64,000 nt of DNA from Spirochaetales bacterium Spiro_07 (lineage in GTDB: Bacteria > Spirochaetota > Spirochaetia > Treponematales > Treponemataceae): NCBI GenBank assembly GCA_001603145.1, contig LVBI01000007.1:58455-122454 (forward strand), given 5' to 3'. The translations under genes and the position numbers were made by a program. The notes below the pieces were generated by a model. That model was not told the origin of the DNA, ran no database searches, and saw nothing but the letters and a program-made list of their open reading frames with translations. Positions 46,012 to 56,582 of this stretch are shown here, one piece after another (the first letter of the stretch is position 1; each line of letters begins with the position of its first letter).

Positions 46012-47043
46012 ATGGATAAAATTGTCACGTTCGGTGAAATCATGCTGCGGCTTAAATCGCCGGAACACGAACGTTTTTTTCAGCAACCATATCTTGAAGC
46101 TACATTCGGTGGCGGTGAAGCCAATGTAGCTGTGTCTCTTTCTATTCTCGGCAAGCAAGGCGTTTTTGTAACAGCCCTGCCTGACACACCGATTGGCGAA
46201 GGTGCTATTTCAGCCGTGCGCGCTCACGGAGTCGATACGTCTTTCATCAACCGCACAAAAGGCAGAATGGGCATCTACTACCTTGAGTCTGGCGCAAACC
46301 AAAGGCCGTCTAATGTAGTCTATGACCGCGAGTACACAAGCATTTCAATGGCCAAGCCCGGCGACTTTGACTGGAAGACAATCTTCAATGGTGCAAAATG
46401 GTTTCACATTACAGGCATCACCCCTGCTCTGACAGAATCAACCGCTGCACTTTCGCTTGAAGCTGTAAAAGCTGCCAAAGCTGCGGGCTGCACAGTTTCA
46501 ATAGACTTAAACTACCGCAAAAAGCTTTGGAACTACGGCAAAACCGCCGCCGAAGTAATGAGCGGCCTCGTGCCTTATGCTGACGTAATCATCGCCAACG
46601 AAGAAGATATTCAAAAAGCTTTGGGTATTTCTGCACCTGTTGACGTTACAAGTGGCAAGCTTGACACAAACGCATACAAAGCATTGGCTGAAAAAGTTAA
46701 AGCCGCCTACCCGAATGTTTCTGTTGTAGCAATTACATTGCGTGAATCTCATTCAGCAGACTATAACGGTTGGAGCGCAGCTATTCACGGCAAGACTGGT
46801 TTCTATCTTTCAAAGAAGTACGAAATTACAGACATTGTAGACCGTGTAGGCGGCGGCGACAGCTTCTCTGCCGGCTTGATTTTCGGTTTGCTTGAGTACG
46901 GCAATGATGAAGAAAAAGCTGTAAATTTTGCAGCCGCAGCTTCATGCCTCAAGCACTCAATTCCGGGCGACTTTAATTTGACCACGCGCAAAGAAGTTGA
47001 ATCTTTGTGCGCTGGCGACGGTTCCGGCAGAGTTCAACGCTAA
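46012..47043 (+). CDS. kdgK: 2-keto-3-deoxygluconate kinase (PfkB family)
   Basis: [51 protein letters not shown]. Confidence 0.9.
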   Translation: MDKIVTFGEIMLRLKSPEHERFFQQPYLEATFGGGEANVAVSLSILGKQGVFVTALPDTPIGEGAISAVRAHGVDTSFINRTKGRMGIYYLESGANQRPSNVVYDREYTSISMAKPGDFDWKTIFNGAKWFHITGITPALTESTAALSLEAVKAAKAAGCTVSIDLNYRKKLWNYGKTAAEVMSGLVPYADVIIANEEDIQKALGISAPVDVTSGKLDTNAYKALAEKVKAAYPNVSVVAITLRESHSADYNGWSAAIHGKTGFYLSKKYEITDIVDRVGGGDSFSAGLIFGLLEYGNDEEKAVNFAAAASCLKHSIPGDFNLTTRKEVESLCAGDGSGRVQR

Positions 47044-47049
47044 GCCATC

Positions 47050-47120
47050 TGTCACCCCGAACTAGTTTCGGGGTCTGTTTGTATACAGTAGATGCTGAAT
47101 CAAGTTCAGCATGACATCAC
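47050..47120. repeat. Two palindromic dispersed repeats
   Basis: CACCCCGAACTAGTTTCGGGGTCT and ATGCTGAATCAAGTTCAGCATGAC. Confidence 0.7.
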
Positions 47121-47123
47121 AAT

Positions 47124-47157
47124 AAAAAAAGCACCTTCGATTGAAGGTGCTTTTTTT
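47124..47157. terminator. Bidirectional terminator between kdgK and the ABC permease gene
   Basis: AAAAAAAGCACCTTCGATTGAAGGTGCTTTTTTT. Confidence 0.85.
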
Positions 47158-47170
47158 GCCAATGAAGCGC

Positions 47171-48019
47171 TTAGCCTTTTACAGAACCAAGAGCAACACC
47201 TGCAATGATGTACTTAGAAAGCAAGAAATAAACTACGAACAGCGGAAGAACCGTAAGAAGCAAGCCCAAATAGATTGAACCATATTCTGTGCGGTAAATA
47301 TCGCCGCGGAGCAAACTTACCATAATCGGCATTGTGTAGCATTTATGCTTTGTAAGAATAACCAATGGCATGAACAATTCGTTCCATTTTGAAACGAAGA
47401 TGAAGATTGCCTGTGTAGCAATAGCCGGTTTCATAATCGGCAAAGCAATAGCATTAAAAGTATAGAACTCTTTTGCGCCATCAATACGTGCAGATTCAAT
47501 AATCTCAAGAGACAGCGACGGAATCATGTACTGCCTCATAAAGAAGACCGTGGAAGGTGCCGCTATCGCCGGTATTATCAATGGCAAAAAGTTATTCGTC
47601 AGATGGACTTTGTAAATCATCTGATAGAAACCGATTGTAACAATCTGAGACGGAATCATCATGATTGCCATGATGAATGTAAAGAATGTTCTTTTCAGTT
47701 TCCAGTCATAAACAACGATTGAATAAGCTGTCAATGTAGAAAAGTAAACAGCGCAGATTGTTGCACCCACCGCAATTATTAACGAGTTTATAAAACCCTG
47801 CATTGCGTTGAACTGCTTGCCGTTCAAAATCGCCCAGTTATTCATAAGGTATTTTGACGGAAAAATCGATACAGCATTTGACTGAATCTGATATGTATTT
47901 CTAGTTGCGTTTACAATCATCGTCCAGAACGGGAAAATACTCAAAAATGTGAGGATTATACATACAGCATATACAAAAGTCTTGAATGTAGCCTTTGATG
48001 CAGACATAGACTTACTCAT
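47171..48019 (-). CDS. Carbohydrate ABC transporter permease (MalG-type)
   Basis: Multi-TM with EAA-like loop ESARIDGAKEFYTFNAIALPIMKPA. Confidence 0.9.
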   Translation of the reverse strand: MSKSMSASKATFKTFVYAVCIILTFLSIFPFWTMIVNATRNTYQIQSNAVSIFPSKYLMNNWAILNGKQFNAMQGFINSLIIAVGATICAVYFSTLTAYSIVVYDWKLKRTFFTFIMAIMMIPSQIVTIGFYQMIYKVHLTNNFLPLIIPAIAAPSTVFFMRQYMIPSLSLEIIESARIDGAKEFYTFNAIALPIMKPAIATQAIFIFVSKWNELFMPLVILTKHKCYTMPIMVSLLRGDIYRTEYGSIYLGLLLTVLPLFVVYFLLSKYIIAGVALGSVKG

Positions 48020-49002
48020 TTGCTGCCTCCTTGCTTAGCCAAAGCTTTCTGCTCTTTTTTATAAGCTTTGATTCTTGCTTTTTCAGCTTTATGGAATTTC
48101 GCTTCTTCTTTATCGCGCATCATAAAGAACATGATTGCAGACAAAATTGCGATGATTACGAACATAACCATACTTGCTGCAGAAGCTCTTGCATAAAGAT
48201 AGCTTCCGCCGAATGCGATGTCATAAATGTAAACACTTGCTGTAATCGTTGAGTTATCCGGACCGCCGAGGTTGAACAACTTCGGAATATCGAACATCTG
48301 GAGACCACCAATCAAAGAAGTAACAAGTGTAAAGAGCATAATCGTTCTTAAGTTAGGCAAAGTAATCTTAAAGAATTTCTGTGCACCGTTTGCGCCGTCG
48401 ATTTCGGCTGCTTCAAATATATCAGGGCTGATTCCCAAAATACCGGAAATCAGAACAATCATCGTATAACCATACCACTGCCAGAATTGTACGAACGAAA
48501 CGATTAACCTTGAAGCAGTTGGTGACTGAATGAAATTGAATTTTGCGAAGCCCAAAGATTCAAGGATTGAGTTTACAGGACCTACAGGATAAGAAAACAA
48601 TGCGTTGAACAAAATAGCAACTGATGCAGCCGTAATAATGTTAGGCATATAGAATACTACTTTGAAGAAGCCTCTTCCCTTAATTCTGGTTGCGTCATTG
48701 CTGAACCATGCAGCAAGTGCAAGGGCAAAAACCATCTGAGGAATAAAGTTTGTAACCCAAATAATGAAAGTATTCTTTATTGATTTAATAAAGGTAACAT
48801 TCTTAGACAACTTAGCAAAGTTATTAAATAAAGGTTTTGACCACTGAAGATTGGTATTGCCTACACCTTTCAGATTTGTAAAACCTAATAAGATTGTGTA
48901 AATAATTGGATAAGCCATAAAAAGAAGCCATGCAACCATGAACGGAATTGCAAAATAGTAACCGTACTTTGCATAGCTTATTTTGCTATGTTTTTGTTTC
49001 AT
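48016..49002 (-). CDS. Carbohydrate ABC transporter permease (MalF-type)
   Basis: EAAEIDGANGAQKFFKITLPNLRTI; overlaps downstream permease by 4 nt. Confidence 0.9.
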   Translation of the reverse strand: MKQKHSKISYAKYGYYFAIPFMVAWLLFMAYPIIYTILLGFTNLKGVGNTNLQWSKPLFNNFAKLSKNVTFIKSIKNTFIIWVTNFIPQMVFALALAAWFSNDATRIKGRGFFKVVFYMPNIITAASVAILFNALFSYPVGPVNSILESLGFAKFNFIQSPTASRLIVSFVQFWQWYGYTMIVLISGILGISPDIFEAAEIDGANGAQKFFKITLPNLRTIMLFTLVTSLIGGLQMFDIPKLFNLGGPDNSTITASVYIYDIAFGGSYLYARASAASMVMFVIIAILSAIMFFMMRDKEEAKFHKAEKARIKAYKKEQKALAKQGGSK

Positions 49003-49142
49003 ATAAACCCCAGCCAAAAAATGTAAAGACTGTGCCTGAACACATTAAAAAATCGAAAAAAAAACGAGCTTGTGAGTTGTAAGTCAAAACACAAACTCGT
49101 TTATCAAAACAAGGCTGTCCGTTACCAGACAGCCCTAATCAA

Positions 49143-50495
49143 TTAGATGTCAAGGTCGAACTTGTCAGCTACTGTCTGTTTGAAGTCAGCAATAGCCTGA
49201 TCCTTAGACTTCTGTCCGTAAGCATATGCACGAACCTGATCACGCCATGCCTGGTTGATACCTTCATCATACTGTGTAAGGTTCTTACCAGAAGCAAACT
49301 TGTTAGCAGGAACGAATACATCGAACATGTTCTGGCCACCCAAGAAGTCGAGTTTACCGTTAGACTTAGCCATAACTGTACCAGAAGAAACTGTATCCTT
49401 TGTGTTTACAGTTTTGTCAACACCCTTTGAATACTTCCATTCGTATGTACCATTTGCCCACTGATAAAGAAGACCGTCGTTAGATGTATCCAATGTGATC
49501 CATTCGATAATCTTTGCTACAGCATCTTTAACCTTTGTGTCGTTGTTTACACAAAGCCATGTACCACCCCAGAAGAATCCGAGAGGAGATTCACAAACTG
49601 CCCAGTCACCGTATGAACCTTCACCAATCTTTGAACCGCCTGAGTTACCAGCCATAACGTAGTTGATGAGCCATGCAGGACCGAAGAAACCGAATGCTGT
49701 ACCTGTTTCTTTCATATCTGCGAACCAAGCGTCTGTCCAGTCGCGTGTATCGTTATGATAACCGTTGTCGAACATCTTCTTTGAATAGTCCATGAAAGCT
49801 TCGCGTTTCGGGTCGATATAGAGCTTGTTGTTTACGATCCAACCCTTGTCTGAAGAGTTTTCTACTGCGTGCCAGAGGTCACCGTCGCCAGAGCAAATCT
49901 TGTAACCCTTTGCCTTGAGGTCTTCAGCAGCCTTCCAGAATTTATCGAGGTTGCCTGAACCACCACCAATCTTGTCTTTTACAACTTTTGGATCATCTGA
50001 ACCCCAAGTTGCTTTAGCGATTGAGCGGCGATAAATGAATGCACCTCCAGTTGCCTGATATGGAAGAGCAACGAGGTCTTTTCCGCGTGAACCAATCTGA
50101 ACTGCATAGTCAGCAATCTGAGCATCTTTGATAGCCTTGTTTACATTGATTCCGAGATCCTTGTATTTTGCAGCATAACCAGAAGCATCGCCCTGTGTAT
50201 ACTTCAAAACGAAAGCAGCTTCTACTGCATAAATATCCGGAGCGTCTTTTCCGCCACCTGCCAAAGCCTGGTCAAGAGCTGGCTGATAAGCACCGTCTGT
50301 TGTTGCAATAATTGTTACGTTGATGTCATAACCAAAATCTGGGTGTGTTGCCTTGAATTTTTCAATCATTCCAGGAACTTCATCTGTAAAAGCCCAAACA
50401 TTGATAACCTTAACGTTTTTGTCATTCTTTGGTTTTGCAGATACAGAACCAACGATCAATGCTACACATACCAATGCAGCAAGCAACTTTTTCAT
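49143..50495 (-). CDS. Carbohydrate ABC transporter substrate-binding protein
   Basis: Signal peptide; VINVWAFTDEVPGMIEKFKATHPDFGYDINVT; operon with permeases. Confidence 0.9.
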   Translation of the reverse strand: MKKLLAALVCVALIVGSVSAKPKNDKNVKVINVWAFTDEVPGMIEKFKATHPDFGYDINVTIIATTDGAYQPALDQALAGGGKDAPDIYAVEAAFVLKYTQGDASGYAAKYKDLGINVNKAIKDAQIADYAVQIGSRGKDLVALPYQATGGAFIYRRSIAKATWGSDDPKVVKDKIGGGSGNLDKFWKAAEDLKAKGYKICSGDGDLWHAVENSSDKGWIVNNKLYIDPKREAFMDYSKKMFDNGYHNDTRDWTDAWFADMKETGTAFGFFGPAWLINYVMAGNSGGSKIGEGSYGDWAVCESPLGFFWGGTWLCVNNDTKVKDAVAKIIEWITLDTSNDGLLYQWANGTYEWKYSKGVDKTVNTKDTVSSGTVMAKSNGKLDFLGGQNMFDVFVPANKFASGKNLTQYDEGINQAWRDQVRAYAYGQKSKDQAIADFKQTVADKFDLDI

Positions 50496-51013
50496 AACAT
50501 TCCTCCTATTATGATGTTATAAAGTTTCTTTTATAAAAACCTGAATCCATTTACACGGTTTCCGTGCAACGTTCATCAGATTTATTCCAGTTAATTTGTT
50601 TTGCACTGGCCTTTGCTACCGCCACAGAGCTAAACCGGCAAAACTAAAGCTTCCGCCACGCAGAAACTCATAAGCTTTTGAATCTCTCACCCAAGCTTGT
50701 TATATCATGTTAGGTGATGATTTCAACTAAGTCAAGCTATTTTTTCTATTTTTTTTGTTTTTCTTTCAAAAAACAGAAAAATCAGCAAGCCTTTTGCTAT
50801 AACTATAATAGCTTTGATTGCCTAATCTGAATATATATATTCTTGATAAATTATATCTATTTTTGACAATCCCTTTTCATCATTTACATTTCAAAAAGCC
50901 CGTGTCATTGCCATTGGCACTGCATCTGCTTCAAGCAGACCCCGAAACTAATTCGGGGCGACACAGCGCTTCTTTAGCAATGACACAACATGCTTTTCCG
51001 AGCTGATACTGCA

Positions 51014-52201
51014 CTACTCTTTTATTGCGCCACCTGCAACACCTTCGGCAAGCTTTCTCTGGCAAGCAAAATAAACCACAAGCACAGGCACAGTCGCAAT
51101 TACAAGCGCTGCAATCTGCCAGCCCAGCTGTAAACCGGTGCGGCTAGAAAAAGAGAATATTCCAACCGGCAAAGATTTTGTCGTTTCCTTTGTAGCCATA
51201 ACCAAAACAAGCAGAAACTCGTTCCAGATGCCGAGCGCGGTCATAATGCTTATCGTAACGATTACAGGAATCGTCATCGGCACGATTATGCTTATAAACG
51301 AGCGGAACGGCGTTGCACCGTCTATATACGCAGACTCAATCAAGCTGTTCGGCAAGCCGCGTATAAACGTGGCCGAAAGCATAACCGCAAGCGGCAACCC
51401 GAAAGCCGTATAAACCAAGATTATGCCCACATGCGTGTTCGTAAGTCCGATTTTGGTGAGCATCAAGAACAGCGGAACTATAAGCTGGTTTACGTCAAGC
51501 AAATAGCCGAGCGCAATTAAGCCTGAAACGGCAGCCGCTATCTTGGTGTATTTGAACTTCGTCGTGCCGTAGCCCAACATCAAGCCGAGTATAACAACAA
51601 GAAACGTAGAAACTACGGTGTAGATAATGCTGTTCACAAAGCCCATGCCGAGGCTGCCCCGCTTCCACGCGGAAGTAAAGTTCCACCAGAAAGTTTCAAA
51701 CGCAAGCTTCAGCTGCATTTTCTGCGGCAAGTCGCGGCAGTTAAGCTGAACGCCGTCGCCGGGCTGCAAATTCTTTACAAGCTTTCCGTCTGAAGTTACG
51801 CAAGTTTCAGGAATTTCAGCACGAACAAGGAAATGCACCTTTATGCGTTTGTGCGCGCCTATGTTTGGCGATTCAAGAATCAGCACCTTTTCATTTATCT
51901 GATCTGTGTACTTTGACGACGTAATGCCGAGCTTTTTCAAAAAGCCTTTCGGATAAAGAATATTCGTCTGCGGCTTTACAACATCGAATTTTGAGTCGCG
52001 CACAGAAATCAAGTCATGCGGCGGCGCGTAAATGCTTTTCGTCAGCTCTTCGTTCGTCTTAAAAGACGAATACAGCATCCACAAAAGCGGCGCAATAGTC
52101 AGAACCGTCCACAAAACGAAAATGAAGTACGAAACCGGCTTTGCAAAATATTTTCCAAAAATTGATGTACGCGGAGCATCAGAATTATTGATTTTTGCCA
52201 T
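51014..52201 (-). CDS. Carbohydrate ABC transporter permease (MalG-type) with long extracytoplasmic insertion
   Basis: ESAYIDGATPFRSFISIIVPMTIPV loop; long insertion after the first TM. Confidence 0.88.
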   Translation of the reverse strand: MAKINNSDAPRTSIFGKYFAKPVSYFIFVLWTVLTIAPLLWMLYSSFKTNEELTKSIYAPPHDLISVRDSKFDVVKPQTNILYPKGFLKKLGITSSKYTDQINEKVLILESPNIGAHKRIKVHFLVRAEIPETCVTSDGKLVKNLQPGDGVQLNCRDLPQKMQLKLAFETFWWNFTSAWKRGSLGMGFVNSIIYTVVSTFLVVILGLMLGYGTTKFKYTKIAAAVSGLIALGYLLDVNQLIVPLFLMLTKIGLTNTHVGIILVYTAFGLPLAVMLSATFIRGLPNSLIESAYIDGATPFRSFISIIVPMTIPVIVTISIMTALGIWNEFLLVLVMATKETTKSLPVGIFSFSSRTGLQLGWQIAALVIATVPVLVVYFACQRKLAEGVAGGAIKE

Positions 52202-52202
52202 A

Positions 52203-53153
52203 TCAATACTCCTCGTCTGTGCCGAATTTTTTGCCGACCCAATTGCTGAAGCCAATCAGCAACAAGCTTATGCACACAACAATGTTCGAGATTGTCGCGC
52301 CGTAAGCAAAGCGCATCGGGTCTTTCGCATTGTTGAAAGCCGTGCGGTACATGAAAATCGGCAATACTTCGGTGTTAATGCGCTGCTGCCCTTCTGGTGC
52401 AAGCGCAAATATAAGAGAAAAGCCTTTGAGAGAACCCGCTATAGCAAGAATGCACGATGTAAGTATTGTTCCTGCAAGAAGCGGCACTGTAATTCTAAAG
52501 AACATCTGGAATTCGTTCGCGCCGTCAATCTTGGCAGCTTCAAACATGCTTTCATTGATTTTCTGCAAGTTCGCCAAAAAGATAATCATATACATGCCGG
52601 TGTACATCCAAATAAGCGCAATTCCTATCGGAATCATGCACTTGTCCGGGTTCATCATCAGGTCAAACTGCTTGGTCGGGTCTTTGGTAAAAAACTGAAT
52701 AAGCTTGGCGACCGGGCCGTCAACCATAAACAGCATTCGCCACATGATACCAATAACGATTGTTGACAAGAAGTTCGGCAAAAAGACCATAGACTGAAAA
52801 AAGGTTGCGCCTTTGACCTGCTTGCGGTAAAGAATAAACGCAAGGATAAAGCCTATCGGAATCTGCCCGAAAACAGAAACAGCGACGACAATCATGTTGT
52901 TTTTCAGCGCATACCAGAATTCGGGTATGTTCGACGAAGGATCGACCACGCCTCTGTTCATGGTCATTACCTTTATATAGTTAGCAAGCCCCACGAATTT
53001 TGTGCCTGCGTCAGTGTTCGGATTATAATTGGTTAAGCTCAAAAAAACAGAATAACAAATCGGATATGCAATAATGAACAGATAAATCAACAAGCCCGGC
53101 GCAATAAAGCCGAAGAATGTCATAAAATCTCTAGCATCAGATTTTTTTCCCAT
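52203..53153 (-). CDS. Carbohydrate ABC transporter permease (MalF-type)
   Basis: EAAKIDGANEFQMFFRITVPLLAGT. Confidence 0.9.
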   Translation of the reverse strand: MGKKSDARDFMTFFGFIAPGLLIYLFIIAYPICYSVFLSLTNYNPNTDAGTKFVGLANYIKVMTMNRGVVDPSSNIPEFWYALKNNMIVVAVSVFGQIPIGFILAFILYRKQVKGATFFQSMVFLPNFLSTIVIGIMWRMLFMVDGPVAKLIQFFTKDPTKQFDLMMNPDKCMIPIGIALIWMYTGMYMIIFLANLQKINESMFEAAKIDGANEFQMFFRITVPLLAGTILTSCILAIAGSLKGFSLIFALAPEGQQRINTEVLPIFMYRTAFNNAKDPMRFAYGATISNIVVCISLLLIGFSNWVGKKFGTDEEY

Positions 53154-53287
53154 TGATTCTTTCCTTCAAAAGGTCACAAAAAAAGAGCTGCCGACAGCTG
53201 ATAGCATGATATTTGGCAGCCCTTTCAAGAGCGGAACTGCCGGAACACAAACAAAGGCCCGGCAGTTTAATCCAGATTTAATCCAGA

Positions 53288-54574
53288 TTATTGTTCGTCA
53301 AATGCTCTCTGAACAGCAGCAGCAAGTTCTTTAGCTGTTGTCTTTCCGGCAACAATGTTCTGCATACCGGCGTTGAGCACGTCGTTCGGTGTACCAGAAA
53401 GGTAAGAGTCAATTACATAGCATGACGGATACTTACCGAGCGTTGCTTTTTCAGCGATACATGGGTCCATTCCGTCTGGGAGTGTGAAGTTCTTGAGAAT
53501 CGGGGCGGAAATAGCACCGTCTGCAAGGCGCTGGATTGTTTCTGTCTCAGAGAAGAAATATGCAATCCATTTCTTTGCGGCTTCAAGCTTTGCCGGGTCA
53601 GATGCGCCGGCCTTTGTGATGCCGTAGCCAACCTGCCATGCACCTGCAAGAGAGCCTGCACATGCTTTTTCGCCTGGTACTGGCGGAATTGAAATAAGCT
53701 TAACCTTCTTAGAAAGGTCGCCGAGGTTCTGCTCGCCGAAGCCCCACTGTCCGTCAATGTACATAAGGCACTTGCCGTTTACAAAGTTTGAAAGGCCCGT
53801 TCCATTGTCAATGAGGATTGCATCTTTAGAGATAACGCCGTCTTTTACCCACTGTGCAAGAACGTCAAGTGCAGCAACGAAACCTTCGTCTGTAAACTTA
53901 ACCTGCTTGTTTACAGCCTTTTCAATCCATTTCAGGTCGCCTGTTGTGCGCGGGATGATGCCAGACATAACGCATGAACCCCAAACCCAGCCGTCTGCGC
54001 CGTGTGTTGAGATGCATTCAATGCCGTTGCTCTTGCAGAGCTTTGCAAGTGCAACAAGGTCTTCGTATGTTTCAGGAATCTTGCCGCCGATTTTTGCGAG
54101 CAATTCAGTGTTTACGCCGACAACTGTACAATAGTTTGAGCCGCCGAGCGGAAGATATGGGCGGTTGCCGTTTCCGAAGAAATCTGGAACCAAAGAAACG
54201 TCGATGTTTGACGGATAATATGGTGTGTTGTCAATCTGCTGATTTGCTTCTTGCCAAGATGCACCCCAACGGGCGTCTGCACCCATGTATGCAACATCAG
54301 GAACATCACCAGCTGCAAGACGTGCAACTACTTTCTGGTGATATGCTTCATCATAAAGCATTTCGTAGTTGAGCACGATGTCTGGGTTTTCAGCCATGAA
54401 TTCTTCGCAGATGCGCTTGAATGTAAGACCTTCAGCGTTTGCGTTGTCACCGTAACCCATAATGTTGAGTGTCACCTTGCTTGGTGCTGCTTCTTTTTTT
54501 GCACAGCCTGTAAAAAGCATGCCAAATGCCAAAACTGCCATAAGGCATGCAAGTATAACTTTAGAAAATCTCAT
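53288..54574 (-). CDS. Carbohydrate ABC transporter substrate-binding lipoprotein
   Basis: MRFSKVILACLMAVLAFGMLFTGCAKKEAA; SBP family 1-like. Confidence 0.9.
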   Translation of the reverse strand: MRFSKVILACLMAVLAFGMLFTGCAKKEAAPSKVTLNIMGYGDNANAEGLTFKRICEEFMAENPDIVLNYEMLYDEAYHQKVVARLAAGDVPDVAYMGADARWGASWQEANQQIDNTPYYPSNIDVSLVPDFFGNGNRPYLPLGGSNYCTVVGVNTELLAKIGGKIPETYEDLVALAKLCKSNGIECISTHGADGWVWGSCVMSGIIPRTTGDLKWIEKAVNKQVKFTDEGFVAALDVLAQWVKDGVISKDAILIDNGTGLSNFVNGKCLMYIDGQWGFGEQNLGDLSKKVKLISIPPVPGEKACAGSLAGAWQVGYGITKAGASDPAKLEAAKKWIAYFFSETETIQRLADGAISAPILKNFTLPDGMDPCIAEKATLGKYPSCYVIDSYLSGTPNDVLNAGMQNIVAGKTTAKELAAAVQRAFDEQ

Positions 54575-54596
54575 AATTTCCCCCTTTGAGATTTTT

Positions 54597-54657
54597 TTCT
54601 TAGTTGATTTCTTCAATCAACTAAGAAAAGTATAACATCGTCATTTTAGGATGTAAA
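54597..54657 (-). promoter_or_regulatory. Promoter plus inverted-repeat operator for the 53288-54574 operon
   Basis: Minus strand TTTACA-17-TATACT followed by TTCTTAGTTGATT-TCTTC-AATCAACTAAGAA (13-bp arms) around +1. Confidence 0.8.
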
Positions 54658-54890
54658 GCGATTTTGAAAGTTTTTTTCTGATTTTTTCAAAAAGTTTCAA
54701 TAGGTGATTTCTTTTATATCTGCAACATCTCCAGTTAATTGCAAATTTGCAAATCTTTATAAATTGCACGCGCCTTGCCATGCTGAAATTGATTCAGCAC
54801 CTATTTTTGTCATTGTTGCATGCGCCTTGCAGTTTTCGAAAGAAAACTGCGCCGTTCCGCGAGATAATTCCATTATTGTAGATTAATCCA

Positions 54891-56582
54891 TTACGAAACG
54901 CGGAAGCCTTCTTTTTGCGAGCGCATACGCTCTTTGGCGAGCGGCAGCAAATTTGAGGTGAATTCAACTTCTGAGCGGAAAGCAAAGCCCGAAGCCATAG
55001 AAAACTGATAGCGCGGATGCTTCTGAATCTCTGCAAACAAAAGCTCGTCAAGGTTGATAAGCATACGGTGAATGTCTTCTTTGCGCAGTTCAGTCGCAAC
55101 CACGCAGAATTCAGATTCGCCTGTATAAGCAACTTCAGCCTTTCCGCTGAAAACCTTGCTTATGCAAGACATAAAGCCGGCAAGCACTTCCCCTCCTTCA
55201 AGCGAAAACAAATCAGGCGTGCCCCTACCGGCCGGCATAAAAGACAGCATAATTATAGAAAAATCAAAATTATTCGCCAAATCAAGATTCTTGAGATGCT
55301 CGTTAAGCGCGAACATATTCCAAAAGCCTGTCTGATAGTCAAGGCGCATCTGCTCGTCTTCAATCTTCTGAATTGCCCTTTTCTCTGAATCAGGGCGCAC
55401 CTGAAACAAAAAGCTTGCAACCATAATCGTAACGAACACAAGCACGCCGAAAGACATCGGACTGCCCTGCATCAGCTGCATATTCATTGAAAAATATTTC
55501 TGAATCGGATAGCGGACAATATCAACAGTTATGAAGAACATCATAAAAAGAAACGCGATAGACGGCAGCTGTTCGCGCCATATAAGCATCATCACATTCT
55601 TTGTGCAGATAAACAGGCAGAAAGCAATTTCTACGCCCAAAAAGATGAACTGAATGAAGCGCGTGGTCGGCAAATGCATTATGCCAGAAAAATCGAACAG
55701 CAGAATCAGCGAACAATAAATGGCAAAAGCGTAGATAAAGCAAAGCACGACCAGCTTTTCATACTTCTTGTTTGCAACTATCAGATAAAAAAGCGTAAGA
55801 ACCGCAAAATTCGTGCAGTAAAGCGTCACATGCTCCATCCATGAATTGAGCGAATAATTCGAGAAGAAAACGACCATGCATCTGTTTGTGTAAAGCTCAA
55901 AAAGGCCAAGCCATAAAAGCGCTTGCGACAACGAAAAAATTTTTACAACTTTCTTGCCGAGCACAATAAACACAATCGAAACGATTGACGTCGTAAGGCC
56001 GAGCACAAAAAGAAAAATAGAGCTGAACATCATGAACAGCTTGCCCGAAAGCATGTTTGAGAACGTCTTGTCAGCAGATTCAATCCAAATCGGCTGCAGC
56101 GAAGTGAACGAGCGCGGCTCTGTTACGTTGAGCACAATCTTAACAGGCGTGCCCTGCTTATAATTGTTCAGGCTTGTAACATGTGCGCCGCAACCCACAT
56201 TCTTAGACTGCATCACAAGATCATGGCCATAAACATAGGCAAGCCTGCCGTCAAGATAAATGTCTGCCGTGCAATAAAGCGTGTATATTCTCAGAACAGG
56301 GCTTGGCATGTTAAAGAACGGCAGCTCGTTATCAAGCTCAATCACCGAGCCGGTTGAAACTACCGGAAAAGTAAAATCTGTAAGGTCAACGTTTTCATAA
56401 TACTTGCCGTCTATGCAGACAGTCCAGCCTTCGTTAAAAGAGTCTGCTTCAAAGACAATAGACTGCTCAAGTCTGCGCATTGACCAATAAAACAGCGAAA
56501 AGAACACGCAGAGAGCAAGGGCAGAGATAATGCCATATCGTAATAATTTCCGGTTTGAATAACTATCTTTAATCCGCTTCAT
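54891..56582 (-). CDS. Membrane protein, 7TM-type sensor with degenerate GGDEF domain
   Basis: Beta-rich extracytoplasmic region, about 7-8 TM helices, then YQTGFWNMFALNEHL...YTGESEFCVVA where GGDEF is replaced by GESEF. Confidence 0.75.
   Translation of the reverse strand: MKRIKDSYSNRKLLRYGIISALALCVFFSLFYWSMRRLEQSIVFEADSFNEGWTVCIDGKYYENVDLTDFTFPVVSTGSVIELDNELPFFNMPSPVLRIYTLYCTADIYLDGRLAYVYGHDLVMQSKNVGCGAHVTSLNNYKQGTPVKIVLNVTEPRSFTSLQPIWIESADKTFSNMLSGKLFMMFSSIFLFVLGLTTSIVSIVFIVLGKKVVKIFSLSQALLWLGLFELYTNRCMVVFFSNYSLNSWMEHVTLYCTNFAVLTLFYLIVANKKYEKLVVLCFIYAFAIYCSLILLFDFSGIMHLPTTRFIQFIFLGVEIAFCLFICTKNVMMLIWREQLPSIAFLFMMFFITVDIVRYPIQKYFSMNMQLMQGSPMSFGVLVFVTIMVASFLFQVRPDSEKRAIQKIEDEQMRLDYQTGFWNMFALNEHLKNLDLANNFDFSIIMLSFMPAGRGTPDLFSLEGGEVLAGFMSCISKVFSGKAEVAYTGESEFCVVATELRKEDIHRMLINLDELLFAEIQKHPRYQFSMASGFAFRSEVEFTSNLLPLAKERMRSQKEGFRVS

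Noticed and set aside
52032-52766. 244-aa plus-strand ORF
   Set aside because: Antisense to two permease genes, no domain, basic/aromatic shadow composition.
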